From Gammaproteobacteria bacterium (GTDB lineage: Bacteria > Pseudomonadota > Gammaproteobacteria > JABABF01 > JAHRAO01): a stretch of DNA of 55,007 bases. Position numbers and translations under genes: made by a program. The stretch covers positions 1 to 55,007 of the forward strand of contig JAHRAO010000027.1 of the NCBI GenBank assembly GCA_020027215.1, in the 5' to 3' direction. The notes beneath the pieces are model-generated. The model was not told where the DNA came from, did no database searches, and worked only from the letters and a program-made list of their open reading frames with translations. How positions within the stretch are numbered: the first letter of the stretch is position 1; every line of letters begins with the position of its first letter. Positions 37,451 to 48,200 of this stretch are shown here, piece by piece.

Positions 37451-38236
37451 ATGCAAAAAAATAAACCAGAACCATCATTGAATAAGGCATCGAATCCGCG
37501 CCCCGCTATGAACAATGGTGCACAGGGTGGCGATGCTTCAGATTCACCAGCACAAACCAATATACAGCAGGATCAGAATGGAGGGGAGACACAAAAATCA
37601 AACACCGATCCCCAGCAAATGGAGGGACTAGCACAAACGACAAATGCATCGCTTGATGATATGGCGGCGCAAGAAAAACAAGACACGCAAAAAACACAAG
37701 ACACACAAAAAACACAAGACACACAAAATGCACAAGACACACAAAATGCACAAGACGCACAAGATGCAGTTGCCTCCGAGATGGAGAAAATGGCACAGGA
37801 CAATGACCGCCTTCTGCGCGCTTTAGCGCAAAAACAAAATGAGATCAATCATATCCGTCAACGCGGCGAGCGTGAAGCCTCGCAAATCAAGAAATTTGCC
37901 TTGCAGGATTTTGTTGCCGAATTATTGCCGGTGATGGATAGTTTAGAGAAAATATTTGAACATTCCGGTGATGAAATAGATGCCCAGCAATTTTCCGCTT
38001 TCATTGCTGGAGCACAGCTGACCCATAAGAATTTATTCGCTGCTCTCCATAAGTTTGGTGTGACGCATGTTAATCCTGTTGACGAACAGTTTGACCCTCA
38101 ATTACACGAGGCGATTTCAACCAACGCCGACAAGAAAGCATCCGCAGGGACTGTATTAAGTGTTGTACAAAAAGGTTACACGCTCAATGGGCGGCTACTC
38201 CGTGCTGCTAAAGTTGTAGTGGCGAGCGAAAAATAA
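37451..38236 (+). CDS. grpE: Nucleotide exchange factor GrpE with repetitive N-terminus
   Basis: Exchange factor that releases ADP from DnaK. The 261-residue protein has a C-terminal GrpE core: a long coiled coil from about 115 (MEKMAQDNDRLLRALAQKQNEINHIRQRGERE), then DFVAELLPVMDSLEKIF, HLQL-type region and the beta domain ending LRAAKVVVASEK. Before this come about 110 residues of low-complexity Gln/Thr/Asp/Lys sequence including four TQxxQD hexapeptides, longer than the usual GrpE leader. I start it at 37451, just after a sigma-32 promoter. dnaK follows 46 bases later. Confidence 0.95.
   Translation: MQKNKPEPSLNKASNPRPAMNNGAQGGDASDSPAQTNIQQDQNGGETQKSNTDPQQMEGLAQTTNASLDDMAAQEKQDTQKTQDTQKTQDTQNAQDTQNAQDAQDAVASEMEKMAQDNDRLLRALAQKQNEINHIRQRGEREASQIKKFALQDFVAELLPVMDSLEKIFEHSGDEIDAQQFSAFIAGAQLTHKNLFAALHKFGVTHVNPVDEQFDPQLHEAISTNADKKASAGTVLSVVQKGYTLNGRLLRAAKVVVASEK
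37685..37756 (+). repeat. 18-bp tandem repeat within grpE
   Basis: Four consecutive 18-bp units (37685, 37703, 37721 and 37739) of the form ACACAAAAAACACAAGAC or ACACAAAATGCACAAGAC encode TQKTQD or TQNAQD. The last two are identical. A partial 12-bp unit follows. The number of units could vary by slippage without changing the reading frame. Confidence 0.9.
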
Positions 38237-38282
38237 TAATTCATTTGATCATTTATATTACTGAATAGAGGGTGACATCGTT

Positions 38283-40208
38283 ATGGGAAACATTATTGGT
38301 ATTGATTTAGGCACCACTAATTCGTGCGTTGCCGTCGTAGAAGGTGGTAAGCCCCGCGTCATAGAGAATTCCGAAGGGGATCGGACGACGCCATCTATAG
38401 TGGCTTTCAATAAAGACGATGATGAGATTTTAGTCGGACAATCGGCTAAACGACAGGCGGTCACCAACCCAGAAAATACTTTGTATGCTATTAAGCGCTT
38501 GATTGGACGGCGTTACAGCGATGATGTCGTGCAACGCGATATAAAAATGGTTCCTTACAAAATCATCAAAGCCGATAATGATGATGCATGGGTAGAGGTC
38601 AAAGGCGATAAAAAAGCGCCACCGCAAATATCCGCACGCATTTTGCAAAAAATGAAGACCACTGCTGAGGAATACTTAGGAAGCCCAGTCAGCGAAGCGG
38701 TGATTACCGTTCCTGCTTATTTTAATGACTCCCAGCGCCAAGCGACTAAAGATGCGGGTAAAATTGCCGGCTTAGAAGTGAAACGCATTATCAATGAACC
38801 GACCGCTGCCGCCCTTGCTTTTGGTATGGATAAAGAGAGTGACGATCGCATCATTGCCGTATATGATTTAGGCGGAGGCACCTTTGATATTTCTATTATT
38901 GAAATTGCCAATGTCGATAACGATTATCAGTTTGAAGTGTTAGCGACGAATGGCGATACTTTTCTCGGCGGCGAAGATTTTGATTCAACACTCATCTCTT
39001 ATTTAGCGGATGAGTTCAAAAAAAGTGAAGGAACCGATCTCGCCGGAAATCCCTTAGCGATGCAACGATTAAAAGAGGCGGCAGAAAAAGCAAAAATTGA
39101 ATTGTCATCATCCCAACAAACCGAAATCAATCTGCCCTATATCACTGCGGACGCCAGTGGGCCTAAGCATTTGGTGACTAAATTGACCCGCGCCAAGCTC
39201 GAATCGCTGGTTGAGAAATTGATTGATAAAACATTAGATCCCGTCAAAACTGCTTTAGCCGACGCTAAAATGAAGCCTTCTGATATTAAGGATGTCATTT
39301 TAGTCGGCGGGCAAACACGCATGCCTTTGGTGCAAGCAAAAGTAGAAAAATTCTTTGGCACTGCGCCGCGCCGCGATATTAACCCCGACGAGGCGGTCGC
39401 AGTTGGCGCTGCCGTGCAGGGTGCTGTGCTTTCGGGCGATGTGAAAGACATTTTATTGCTGGATGTGACCCCGCTGACTTTGGGTATTGAAACATTGGGT
39501 GGCGTGATGACTTCGTTGGTGGAAAAAAATACAACTATCCCAGTGCAAAAATCGCAAGTATTTTCTACCGCCGATGATAATCAGACAGCGGTCACCATTC
39601 AGGTGTATCAGGGTGAGCGGAAAAAAGCAGCGGATAATAAATTGCTCGGACGGTTTGATCTCACCGATATTCCGCCGGCGCCGCGCGGTATGCCACAGGT
39701 TGAGGTGAGTTTTGACATTGATGCCAATGGTATCCTGAATGTGTCCGCAAAAGATAAAGCAACGAATAAAGAACAATCGATTCGAATTACCGCTTCCAGC
39801 GGCTTATCTGAATCGGAAATTGATAAAATGGTAAAAGATGCCGATGCGCATGCCGATAGTGACCGCAAGTTTGCTGAGCTCGTCACTGTGCGCAATAATG
39901 CAGAAGCGCTTGCCCATGCCACTCGGCGGAGTCTGACCGAAGCGGGCGATAAGTTGGATAGTACCACCAAAAGTAAAGTGGAAGAAGCAATTGCCGAAGT
40001 TGAAAAATCTGTCGGCAGTGATGATAAAGATGCTATAGAAGCATCGGTAAAAAAATTAACCGATGCGTCAACCAGTATGATGCAAAAAATGCAAGAAGCC
40101 AATAAAGGACAAGGTCAACCCGAGCAAAAACCACAAAACGCGGGAGATGAAGGCAAGACGGTGGATGCTGAATTTGAAGAAGTTAAAAATAGCAAAGAGC
40201 AAAAATAA
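38283..40208 (+). CDS. dnaK: Chaperone protein DnaK (Hsp70)
   Basis: ATP-driven chaperone, 641 residues, the standard length. N-terminal ATPase motifs are [29 protein letters not shown] and [10 protein letters not shown]. The substrate-binding domain begins after the linker [22 protein letters not shown], and the C-terminus is [13 protein letters not shown], the usual acidic ending. An AGAGGGTGA ribosome-binding site precedes the ATG. It is driven by the sigma-32 promoter ahead of grpE; no second heat-shock promoter is visible in the 46-base gap. Confidence 0.99.
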   Translation: MGNIIGIDLGTTNSCVAVVEGGKPRVIENSEGDRTTPSIVAFNKDDDEILVGQSAKRQAVTNPENTLYAIKRLIGRRYSDDVVQRDIKMVPYKIIKADNDDAWVEVKGDKKAPPQISARILQKMKTTAEEYLGSPVSEAVITVPAYFNDSQRQATKDAGKIAGLEVKRIINEPTAAALAFGMDKESDDRIIAVYDLGGGTFDISIIEIANVDNDYQFEVLATNGDTFLGGEDFDSTLISYLADEFKKSEGTDLAGNPLAMQRLKEAAEKAKIELSSSQQTEINLPYITADASGPKHLVTKLTRAKLESLVEKLIDKTLDPVKTALADAKMKPSDIKDVILVGGQTRMPLVQAKVEKFFGTAPRRDINPDEAVAVGAAVQGAVLSGDVKDILLLDVTPLTLGIETLGGVMTSLVEKNTTIPVQKSQVFSTADDNQTAVTIQVYQGERKKAADNKLLGRFDLTDIPPAPRGMPQVEVSFDIDANGILNVSAKDKATNKEQSIRITASSGLSESEIDKMVKDADAHADSDRKFAELVTVRNNAEALAHATRRSLTEAGDKLDSTTKSKVEEAIAEVEKSVGSDDKDAIEASVKKLTDASTSMMQKMQEANKGQGQPEQKPQNAGDEGKTVDAEFEEVKNSKEQK

Positions 40209-40240
40209 CTTGCAAGTTGTGCTCTATCATTTAACTGTCC

Positions 40241-41335
40241 TTGGCAACTAAACGCGATTATTACGAAGTCCTTGGCGTTGATCGCGGGGCATCTAATAAA
40301 GAAATCAAGCAATCTTATCGCAAAATTGCGATGAAGAATCACCCCGACCGTTGCCCCAATGATCAAGTCGCTGCTACTCGTTTCAAGGAAGCGAGTGAGG
40401 CTTACACCGTGCTGTCAGACGCCGAAAAAAAGCAGGCGTATGATCAGTTTGGCCACGCAGGTATTGATCCCAATATGTATGCCCAAGCTGATTTTACCAA
40501 AGGGTTCAGCGATATATTTGGCAATGTATTTGGTGGCGGTGTTTTTGGCGGCGGGTTCGGCGATCTTTTTGGTCAATCACAGCGGGGCAACGATGGAGCC
40601 GATCTACAATATGAATTAACGATTACTTTAGAGCAAGCGGCAAATGGTGGCAATGTGGAAATTACGGTACCAATGACGGTGGACTGTGATAGTTGTAAGG
40701 GAAGTGGTCTTGACAGTCGCTACGAAGCGGAAACCTGTCCCCAATGCAATGGCGTTGGCGTTATTCGTATGCAGCAAAATTTTTTCTCTATACAACAGAC
40801 CTGTTCCCATTGCGGCGGCAATGGGAAAATTATTACTCATCCCTGTTCTAGTTGTAATGGTGCGGGTCAGCGCCGGCAAAACCGCACCTTGTCATTAAAG
40901 ATACAACAAGGGGTCGATGACGGGATGCGCATTCGTTTAGCCAATCAGGGTGAAGCGGGGCATCGTGGTGGGCGGCGTGGCGATTTATACATTTTGATTT
41001 CAGTCAAAAAACACCCTATTTTTGTCCGTAAAAATAATGATATCTACTGCACAGTTCAAGTGGATTTAGTAACCGCTATTTTAGGTGATAAAAAAGAAAT
41101 TCCCACCCTCACTGGGAGCGCGATTGCCAAAATTCCACCCGGCTCTCAATCGGGCGATATTTTGCGCCTGCGTAAAAAAGGGATAAAATCGGTGCAAGGT
41201 CATGAAATTGGCGATATGTTATGCCGTATTGAGATTGAAGCACCGATTAATTTATCGTCCAAGCAAAAAAAATTGTTGCGGCAATTTTATGATTCATTGG
41301 ATAAATCCAATTTGCGCCCTTCACCTCATAAATGA
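40241..41335 (+). CDS. dnaJ: Chaperone protein DnaJ (Hsp40)
   Basis: Co-chaperone that stimulates DnaK ATPase and delivers substrates. The 364-residue type I DnaJ has a J domain (DYYEVLGVDRGAS, with HPD in KNHPDRCPND), a Gly/Phe-rich linker (GGGVFGGGFGDLFG) and four zinc-binding CxxCxGxG motifs: CDSCKGSG, CPQCNGVG, CSHCGGNG and CSSCNGAG. The start is TTG, fixed by the conserved ATKRDYYEVL opening. It ends in an ATGA overlap with dapB. Confidence 0.97.
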   Translation: MATKRDYYEVLGVDRGASNKEIKQSYRKIAMKNHPDRCPNDQVAATRFKEASEAYTVLSDAEKKQAYDQFGHAGIDPNMYAQADFTKGFSDIFGNVFGGGVFGGGFGDLFGQSQRGNDGADLQYELTITLEQAANGGNVEITVPMTVDCDSCKGSGLDSRYEAETCPQCNGVGVIRMQQNFFSIQQTCSHCGGNGKIITHPCSSCNGAGQRRQNRTLSLKIQQGVDDGMRIRLANQGEAGHRGGRRGDLYILISVKKHPIFVRKNNDIYCTVQVDLVTAILGDKKEIPTLTGSAIAKIPPGSQSGDILRLRKKGIKSVQGHEIGDMLCRIEIEAPINLSSKQKKLLRQFYDSLDKSNLRPSPHK

Positions 41336-42147
41336 CCATTCGCGTTGCGGTCAGCGGCGCAACTGGACGCATGGGACGTTCCCTCATCAATGCACTCGCC
41401 AACGAGTACGATATGTCGCTGACCGCTGCCTTAGAGAATCCAAACAGTGAGCATGTCGGCACAGATAGCGGGACAGTCGCGTCAAGTAAACCCAACGGCG
41501 TCACTATAGTCAAATCTACCGATATATTACAGTGCCCGTTTGATGTGTTAATTGATTTTAGTGTGCCGACAGCGGCTGCGCACTATGTTGCCGCTTGCCG
41601 CACACAAAGCAAAAAACTCGTCAGTGGCACCACCGGATTGGATGAACAACAGCAACAAGAAATAGTTAATGCGACCGCACATATCGCTATCTGTCAATCG
41701 TCTAATTTTAGTGTGGGGATCAATTTATGTTTGCAATTGCTCACTCATATTGCGACCACGCTTAAAGACGAGCGCTTGGATACGGAAATAATCGAAACAC
41801 ACCACCGCAACAAAATAGATGCGCCCTCCGGCACCGCACTCACTATGGGAAAAACCATTGCCGATGCTTTAGGTGTATCATTTGAAAGTGCGGTAACATT
41901 GACTCGCCACGACAAACGCGCCCGGCGGGCAGAGCATTCTATCGGCATATCAGCGGTGCGTTGTGGAGATGTAGTTGGCAACCATACAGTGCTCTTTGCC
42001 ATTGAAGGCGAACAAATTGAAGTGACTCACCGCGCGCACAGCCGAATGTCTTTTGTCCGCGGCGCTTTACTTGCGACACGGTTACTCATGCAAAAAGAGA
42101 AAGGGCTATTTAGTTTGGAGGGTTTATTGCGCCATAACCGCACATAA
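41332..42147 (+). CDS. dapB: 4-hydroxy-tetrahydrodipicolinate reductase
   Basis: NAD(P)H-dependent step of the diaminopimelate/lysine pathway, supplying wall precursor. The 271-residue protein has the Rossmann start VAVSGATGRMGRSL, the loop LVSGTTGLDEQQ and the catalytic segment ETHHRNKIDAPSGTAL with the paired histidines and substrate-binding lysine. Its start overlaps the dnaJ stop (ATGA), so it is probably carried on the heat-shock transcript as well. The dnaJ-dapB order is common in gammaproteobacteria. Confidence 0.97.
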   Translation: MTIRVAVSGATGRMGRSLINALANEYDMSLTAALENPNSEHVGTDSGTVASSKPNGVTIVKSTDILQCPFDVLIDFSVPTAAAHYVAACRTQSKKLVSGTTGLDEQQQQEIVNATAHIAICQSSNFSVGINLCLQLLTHIATTLKDERLDTEIIETHHRNKIDAPSGTALTMGKTIADALGVSFESAVTLTRHDKRARRAEHSIGISAVRCGDVVGNHTVLFAIEGEQIEVTHRAHSRMSFVRGALLATRLLMQKEKGLFSLEGLLRHNRT

Positions 42148-42163
42148 CCATTACCATATCACC

Positions 42164-44365
42164 GTGCCACAATTACCCCACCCACAGCGGCGCCTTTCAC
42201 CGTGGTATTGGATAAGACGGGGGATTATTCTTTTTTTATTGTTCGCGACTTATTCGGTGAGTAGCAACTTGCGTAGTGAGGCTCTTTGCCCACAATCATT
42301 GTATCCACCCCTCGCTAGTGGAGGGAGGACGACATGGGAACTCTCTGCAGATGAAATGGAGATGCACGCCAATCAATTCATCCACTTCAATGGAAATGTT
42401 TTACTCACAAAAGACGACATGCAATGGCGTGCGGATACGGTGCATTTTGATGTGCCCACCAAACAATTGGACTTGCGCGGAGAAATTACTTACCACTCAA
42501 CAGCGATTATTGTTATCGCCGATACGGCAACGCATAATATAAAAGAAAAAAAGAGCGTCCTGCACAACGCCAGCTTTACTATGCCACAACACAATGTTCG
42601 CGGCAGTATGGCAAAAGTTGCTATTGACTCTGCACAAAAAATCAAAATGGAACAGGTCAAGTATACGACGTGCCCAGTTGACAATGAAACTTGGTCGGTG
42701 TCCAGCAAAAAACTCATCATTGAGAGTGGACAGGGTAAATTTTACGGCAATCGTTTTACCGTCGGAGGTATTCCAATCCTCTACCTGCCTTATATTTCCC
42801 TTCCTGTGGATGGCAAGCGCCATAGTGGACTTCTCCCGCCCACTTATCGGCACTCTTCACTCAGTGGAAACATATTGCGCCTCCCCGTTTATGTGAATAT
42901 CGCCCCTCAATTTGACCTCACCCTCATCCCCGCTTATTTTGAAAAACGCGGAGTGGGATTAGCAAGTGAAATCAGGTGGTTAATGCGACAAGGGGAGGGG
43001 TCGGTCAATTTTTTTCAGTTGCCTGATGACCGTATTGCCCAACGCGATCGGTGGCATATGCAATGGCGAGGGCGATGGGCACATAATCACTGGCTCGCCG
43101 CTGTTCATTACGATAAAATCAGCGACCCCGCTTATATCAATGATTTAGACAGCGATGCTTTTGATCGTTACGCACCTTTCCTACGACAAAATATGGATAT
43201 TCAATGGGGAAAAGGAGGGGCAAAAGTGCATGTTCTTGTGCATAGCGATCAAGCACTCGTTTCATCGGCAACGCGTGGATATCGCACAGTGCCGCAAATG
43301 AACGCAGAGTATTCCACCCGTCGTCAACCTTTTCACTTGGCAGCGGACATCCTAACCCAATACACCGCATTCAGCCATCCCACCACCGAAATTGACGGAG
43401 ATCGCTTCTATACACAGATGGGAGTTCATTATCCAATGCGTTGGCGAGGTGGATTTCTCACCCCATCTTTACGCTGGAAACACATTACCCACCGTTTAGA
43501 TCACTCGGCAACCATAAGCACTGATGCACCTTCTCTCATTATTGATGGTGGGTTTTTTATGCATGCCCGCCATCGTTCCTCGCGCGGCGTATGGCACCAC
43601 GCCATTGAACCGCGCGTGTTTTATATTCGCACCCCGCATCGAACACAGGATAATGCGGTGCCATTGATTGATACAGATCTTTTGCGCGTGGATCCCTTTG
43701 CTTTATTTCGTGCGAATGTTTTTGCCGGTTACGATCGCATCAGCGATGATCACCGTCTCTCGCTGGGTATTGTCGGTCGCTTATGGCGAAACCACCATTA
43801 CGGTAAGCAAATTGTTTGGCGGTTAGGGCAGATATTTTACTTAGACGAGAGGCGGGTATTATTGCCCAATGAACAACCGAACCGCAATGATCGTTCGCCT
43901 TTATTAGCCCAAGTAGATTATTCTTTCTCACCCATATGGCGCGCCCGTGCACAGTATCATTCGTCACAAAATAATCAGGAATTCATAGGGATGGAGATAC
44001 ACTACTGGGCGAGTGCGACACGGCGGGTGAATATTGCTTATCGCAGTATCCATAATTCAATAGTTGCTGCCGATCCGAGCGACCAAATCCTGTGGGCAGG
44101 AATTTGGCGTATCAATCCGCGTTGGCAGATTGCCGTCCGTGGGCAATATGACTGGGATCACGACAGAACATTGGCTCAACAAATCGGTTTAGCATATAAT
44201 AGTTGTTGTTGGAAAATACAATTTGCTTATGAAAGAAAATTATTATCGGGCAATCGCGCCGATCAATCGTTCGGAGTGCGTTTTCAACTATGGGGTGCAG
44301 CAACGCGCACCGATGTTGTAGATGACCGAGATGATTTTTCCCTCAACAGTTATGCGAACCATTGA
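42164..44365 (+). CDS. lptD: LPS-assembly outer-membrane protein LptD
   Basis: Outer-membrane barrel that inserts lipopolysaccharide, working with LptE. From the GTG at 42164 the protein has 733 residues, with a signal peptide (hydrophobic core GIILFLLFATYSV). The LptA-like jellyroll domain has WELSADEMEMHANQ. All four disulfide cysteines of E. coli LptD have counterparts: LCPQSL just after the signal, YTTCPVDNETW, and the CC pair in YNSCCWKIQF near the C-terminus. The long reading frame extends upstream into dapB, but that part is not family-like. No clear ribosome-binding site is seen. It overlaps surA by 14 bases. Confidence 0.93.
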   Translation: MPQLPHPQRRLSPWYWIRRGIILFLLFATYSVSSNLRSEALCPQSLYPPLASGGRTTWELSADEMEMHANQFIHFNGNVLLTKDDMQWRADTVHFDVPTKQLDLRGEITYHSTAIIVIADTATHNIKEKKSVLHNASFTMPQHNVRGSMAKVAIDSAQKIKMEQVKYTTCPVDNETWSVSSKKLIIESGQGKFYGNRFTVGGIPILYLPYISLPVDGKRHSGLLPPTYRHSSLSGNILRLPVYVNIAPQFDLTLIPAYFEKRGVGLASEIRWLMRQGEGSVNFFQLPDDRIAQRDRWHMQWRGRWAHNHWLAAVHYDKISDPAYINDLDSDAFDRYAPFLRQNMDIQWGKGGAKVHVLVHSDQALVSSATRGYRTVPQMNAEYSTRRQPFHLAADILTQYTAFSHPTTEIDGDRFYTQMGVHYPMRWRGGFLTPSLRWKHITHRLDHSATISTDAPSLIIDGGFFMHARHRSSRGVWHHAIEPRVFYIRTPHRTQDNAVPLIDTDLLRVDPFALFRANVFAGYDRISDDHRLSLGIVGRLWRNHHYGKQIVWRLGQIFYLDERRVLLPNEQPNRNDRSPLLAQVDYSFSPIWRARAQYHSSQNNQEFIGMEIHYWASATRRVNIAYRSIHNSIVAADPSDQILWAGIWRINPRWQIAVRGQYDWDHDRTLAQQIGLAYNSCCWKIQFAYERKLLSGNRADQSFGVRFQLWGAATRTDVVDDRDDFSLNSYANH

Positions 44366-45692
44366 CTATTTACTCGCCCGCAAGATAAAAAGTATAGCGC
44401 TTTGTGTCGTCTGTGCTGTGGCGAGCAGTGGATATGCTGAATTACAAACATTAGATCGCATTGTGTTAATTGTCAATGATAGTGCTATCTTGCAAAATAA
44501 ATTTAACCATAATGTCCAATCCTTCATACAACGGATCGAAAACAATAATGAGCAACCCCCTCCGCGGCAAATTATTGAAAAAAATGTGCTCAACACCATG
44601 ATTATTGATAGCATATTACTGCAAATTGCCAAAAAATCTAGCGTCCGCGTGGACGACAAAATGATCAACCGCTCTATGGAAAAAATTGCTGCCGAACGCA
44701 ATATGACCTTATCCGAATTTCAAGAAGAATTAAATGCCCAAACGAGTAATGGTTATCGCAAAGCGCGCGAAGAACTCACCCAAAGGATGACCATTGAGCA
44801 AGTGAAAAGAAGAGCGATTAATAGCCGCATCAATATCACTAAACGGGATATTGATAATTTACTTGACAGTCCTGAGGGAGAAAAATTGCGGCAACGAAGC
44901 TATTATTTACTCCATTTAATGATCCCTTTTGCTGACCGCTTATCGACGCGCGCACAAAATGAGCGTATCCGCTATTTAACCGATGTGCGCAAAAAAATCA
45001 CCAGTGCTCCTCAATTTAGCCAATGGATGGAGCGCTCATTGAAATATCCCACCAAAACGCGTGATATGCAATGGCGCACCAAACAGGATACGCCGCAAAT
45101 ATTTTGGGATGCTTTAACGGGCGCCCAAAAAGATCAGGTGGTTGGTCCCCTTAAAAGTTCTGCTGGCATCCATTTACTTTATATTGTGGATAAGCAGGGC
45201 GGAAAAATATATGCCAATCAAACGAAAGTGCAACACATTCTCATGCGTCCGTCACAAGTGCGCACCAATGAGGAAAATATAGACCAACTCACCACTTTGC
45301 GCAAAGATATCTTAAATGGAAAAGAGTTTGGCGCGCTGGCGAGAACATACTCCGATGATCATCGCTCGGCGTTAGAAGGCGGTAATCTCGGTTGGGTTAT
45401 CCCAGAAGAGCTGGACCCTATTTTTGTAGAAGCGATGAACAAAACAGAAATTGGCTCGATCAGCCTCCCATTTGAAAGTCAGTTTGGCGCGCATATCCTT
45501 AAAGTGCAAGACCGCCGCCATTGGGATATCACCGACCAAACGCTCCGCAGTAGAGCGCGGGAAGTTCTTTATTTACGACGCTACGATGAAGAATTAGAGA
45601 CATGGTTTACCGAATTGCGCGTTGATGCATTCATTGACCCCAAAACACCAAAAATTGCCTCCTATCTGGCAGAAAAGCACCCGAGCGAGTAA
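44352..45692 (+). CDS. surA: Periplasmic chaperone / peptidyl-prolyl isomerase SurA
   Basis: Chaperone that escorts outer-membrane proteins, LptD included. From the ATG at 44352 the protein is 446 residues with a signal peptide ending SSGYA. The mature part starts LQTLDRIVLIVNDSAIL, a typical SurA opening. Two parvulin domains follow, about 165-270 (RSYYLLHLMIPF) and about 280-380 (VQHILMRPSQ, EGGNLGWVIPEELDPIF, LPFESQFGAHILKVQDRR). An alternative start at 44322 would add ten residues ahead of the signal peptide. Adjacent placement after lptD is common in gammaproteobacteria. leuS follows after 3 bases. Confidence 0.95.
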   Translation: MRTIDYLLARKIKSIALCVVCAVASSGYAELQTLDRIVLIVNDSAILQNKFNHNVQSFIQRIENNNEQPPPRQIIEKNVLNTMIIDSILLQIAKKSSVRVDDKMINRSMEKIAAERNMTLSEFQEELNAQTSNGYRKAREELTQRMTIEQVKRRAINSRINITKRDIDNLLDSPEGEKLRQRSYYLLHLMIPFADRLSTRAQNERIRYLTDVRKKITSAPQFSQWMERSLKYPTKTRDMQWRTKQDTPQIFWDALTGAQKDQVVGPLKSSAGIHLLYIVDKQGGKIYANQTKVQHILMRPSQVRTNEENIDQLTTLRKDILNGKEFGALARTYSDDHRSALEGGNLGWVIPEELDPIFVEAMNKTEIGSISLPFESQFGAHILKVQDRRHWDITDQTLRSRAREVLYLRRYDEELETWFTELRVDAFIDPKTPKIASYLAEKHPSE

Positions 45693-45695
45693 AAG

Positions 45696-48194
45696 ATGCC
45701 ACCGAATGACAAGGACGTGCTGCCGATAGGCGAGCACTACGATCACATCGCCATAGAAAATTGGGCGCAACGTGAGTGGGAGCGCACAGGAATCTTCGCC
45801 TCTAACGCCGCCCGCGATGGCGAAAAATTCTATTGTTTAGCCATGTTCCCTTATCCGAGCGGACACATTCATATGGGACATGTGCGTAATTACACTATTT
45901 CCGATGCTATTGCTCGCCATCAAAGACAGCTGGGTAAATCAGTTTTTCATCCTATGGGATGGGATGCTTTCGGATTACCTGCAGAAAACTCGGCGATTAA
46001 AAATAACATTTTGCCGATGAAATGGACAAAAGACAATATCAATACCATGCGACAGCAATTGAAACAACTAGGATTTTCCTACAATTGGGGAAACGAATTG
46101 GCGACATGTGATGCACAATACTACCGCTGGGAGCAATGGTTCTTTACCCGCTTGTTTGCCAAAAATTTAGTGTATAAAAAAGAAGCGGAAGTCAATTGGG
46201 ACCCTGTTGATCAAACGGTTTTAGCTAATGAACAAGTGATTAATGGGTTGGGCTGGCGTTCGGGTGCGCTCGTTGAAAAACGCAAAATTCCACAATGGTT
46301 TATCCGCATCACCGCTTATGCGGAAGAGTTATTAGAGGGACTCGAGCAATTGAGTGGGTGGCCTGAAGCGGTCATCACCATGCAGCGCAATTGGATTGGG
46401 CGCTCTGTAGGAGTAGAGTTTTCATTTGACTTGCTGAACGGCGAACAACTGGAGGTATTTACTACTCGCCCAGATACCTTGATGGGCTGCACCTATATTG
46501 CCATTGCCCCCGATCATCCATTCGCGATAGCGTGGGCGAAAAAAAATAGCCAGCTCGCTAAGTTTTTGACGCTCTGTCAAGCGAAAACCGCTAAACAAAA
46601 TGTGGCTGATCCGACCGCACTGAAAGAAAAGATTGGTTTCAATACCCAACAAATGGCGCTACATCCATTAACTGGAGCGCACCTGCCCATATGGATTGCC
46701 AATTATGTTTTTATGGGTTACGGTTCCGGTGCAATTATGTGCGTGCCCGCCCACGATCAGCGCGATTGGGAATTTGCGACCCAATACGACCTCCCCATAG
46801 TGCAAGTTATTGCGTCCAACACAGCGGGCGAAGATGATTCTGTTGCACAAAACGCATTTGTGGGGTATGGTCAATTGATCAATTCGGGAGAATATGATGG
46901 GCTCTCTTCCCAAGACGCTTTTACCGCCATTAGCGCTAAATTAAGGGCTTTGCGGTGCGGGAAAGAAACCGTGCAGTATCGCCTGCGCGATTGGTGTGTT
47001 TCGCGACAACGCTATTGGGGAACTCCCATTCCCATCATTGAGTGCGCGCAGTGTGGACATGTCGCCGTGCCAGATGAAGATCTGCCTGTGATGCTCCCAG
47101 AGGAGGTGACATTTAACGGCACCCATTCACCGCTCAAAGAGATGCAGGATTTTTTTCAAGTCCCTTGCCCGCAGTGCGGTGAGCAAGCACAGCGTGAAAC
47201 AGATACCTTTGATACTTTTGTCGAATCGTCTTGGTACTACGCCCGCTTTCTTTGCACACACAATAATGCCCGTATGTTAGACGATGGAGTGAACGATTGG
47301 CTTCCAGTCCATCAGTATATTGGAGGCGTGGAGCATGCGGTGCTCCACTTACTTTATGCGCGCTTCTTTCATAAGTTGATGCGCGATGAAGGCTTAGTCA
47401 ATAGCGATGAACCATTCGCCCGCCTACTCACCCAAGGCATGGTTTTGAAGGACGGGCAAAAAATGTCTAAATCAGTCGGCAACACGGTGGATCCGCAAGA
47501 GAGCGTTGCCACTTATGGTGCCGATACGATACGCCTTTATATTATGTTTACCGCCCCACCGACCCAATCGTTGGAATGGTCGGAAGATGCGATTGAAGGC
47601 GCGCATCGCTTTTTGCATCGCTTGTGGCGATTGGCTATCCACTACGGTCAGAAAGATGTCGGTATATTGGATACGGCGCAATTGAATGCCGCCGAACGAG
47701 ATTTATGGCGCAAACTGCACGCGACTATCATTAAAGTGGGCGATGATTATCAACGGCGACACGCTTTTAATACCGCCATTGCCGCCATAATGGAGCTATT
47801 GAAGCAATTAAGTCAATTCCAACAAAGCGACACGCAGAGTGTACAAAAAGCGGCATTGATCCGCCATGTTTTAGCCATAATTATCGCTCTCATTTCCCCC
47901 ATCACGCCCCATTTTTGTGAAGTGTTATGGCGATATTTTGGCAACGAAGAATCAGTATGCACCGCACCATGGCCAAAAGCCGATAAAAAGGCATTGATCG
48001 CCGAACAAATGAATATTATTGTGCAAGTTAATGGAAAACTGCGCGGCAAAATCACTTTACCCCTCAATGCCTCACAAGAAGAAATAGCCCGCACCGCATT
48101 AGCCGATCAAAAAATCACCCCCTTCATTACGGGCAAGGAGGTACACCGCTCAATTATCGTGCCCAACAAATTGATTAACTTTGTGGTTCGCTAG
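45696..48194 (+). CDS. leuS: Leucyl-tRNA synthetase
   Basis: Charges tRNA-Leu. The 832-residue class I enzyme has the HIGH-type motif [13 protein letters not shown], the CP1 editing domain ([34 protein letters not shown]), cysteine pairs CAQCGH and CPQCGE of the zinc/insert region, and KMSKSVGNT for ATP. The C-terminal domain ends [13 protein letters not shown]. Size and order are normal. It ends 6 bases before the convergent astB gene, so both probably share a short terminator-free junction. Confidence 0.98.
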   Translation: MPPNDKDVLPIGEHYDHIAIENWAQREWERTGIFASNAARDGEKFYCLAMFPYPSGHIHMGHVRNYTISDAIARHQRQLGKSVFHPMGWDAFGLPAENSAIKNNILPMKWTKDNINTMRQQLKQLGFSYNWGNELATCDAQYYRWEQWFFTRLFAKNLVYKKEAEVNWDPVDQTVLANEQVINGLGWRSGALVEKRKIPQWFIRITAYAEELLEGLEQLSGWPEAVITMQRNWIGRSVGVEFSFDLLNGEQLEVFTTRPDTLMGCTYIAIAPDHPFAIAWAKKNSQLAKFLTLCQAKTAKQNVADPTALKEKIGFNTQQMALHPLTGAHLPIWIANYVFMGYGSGAIMCVPAHDQRDWEFATQYDLPIVQVIASNTAGEDDSVAQNAFVGYGQLINSGEYDGLSSQDAFTAISAKLRALRCGKETVQYRLRDWCVSRQRYWGTPIPIIECAQCGHVAVPDEDLPVMLPEEVTFNGTHSPLKEMQDFFQVPCPQCGEQAQRETDTFDTFVESSWYYARFLCTHNNARMLDDGVNDWLPVHQYIGGVEHAVLHLLYARFFHKLMRDEGLVNSDEPFARLLTQGMVLKDGQKMSKSVGNTVDPQESVATYGADTIRLYIMFTAPPTQSLEWSEDAIEGAHRFLHRLWRLAIHYGQKDVGILDTAQLNAAERDLWRKLHATIIKVGDDYQRRHAFNTAIAAIMELLKQLSQFQQSDTQSVQKAALIRHVLAIIIALISPITPHFCEVLWRYFGNEESVCTAPWPKADKKALIAEQMNIIVQVNGKLRGKITLPLNASQEEIARTALADQKITPFITGKEVHRSIIVPNKLINFVVR

Positions 48195-48200
48195 GTTCCT

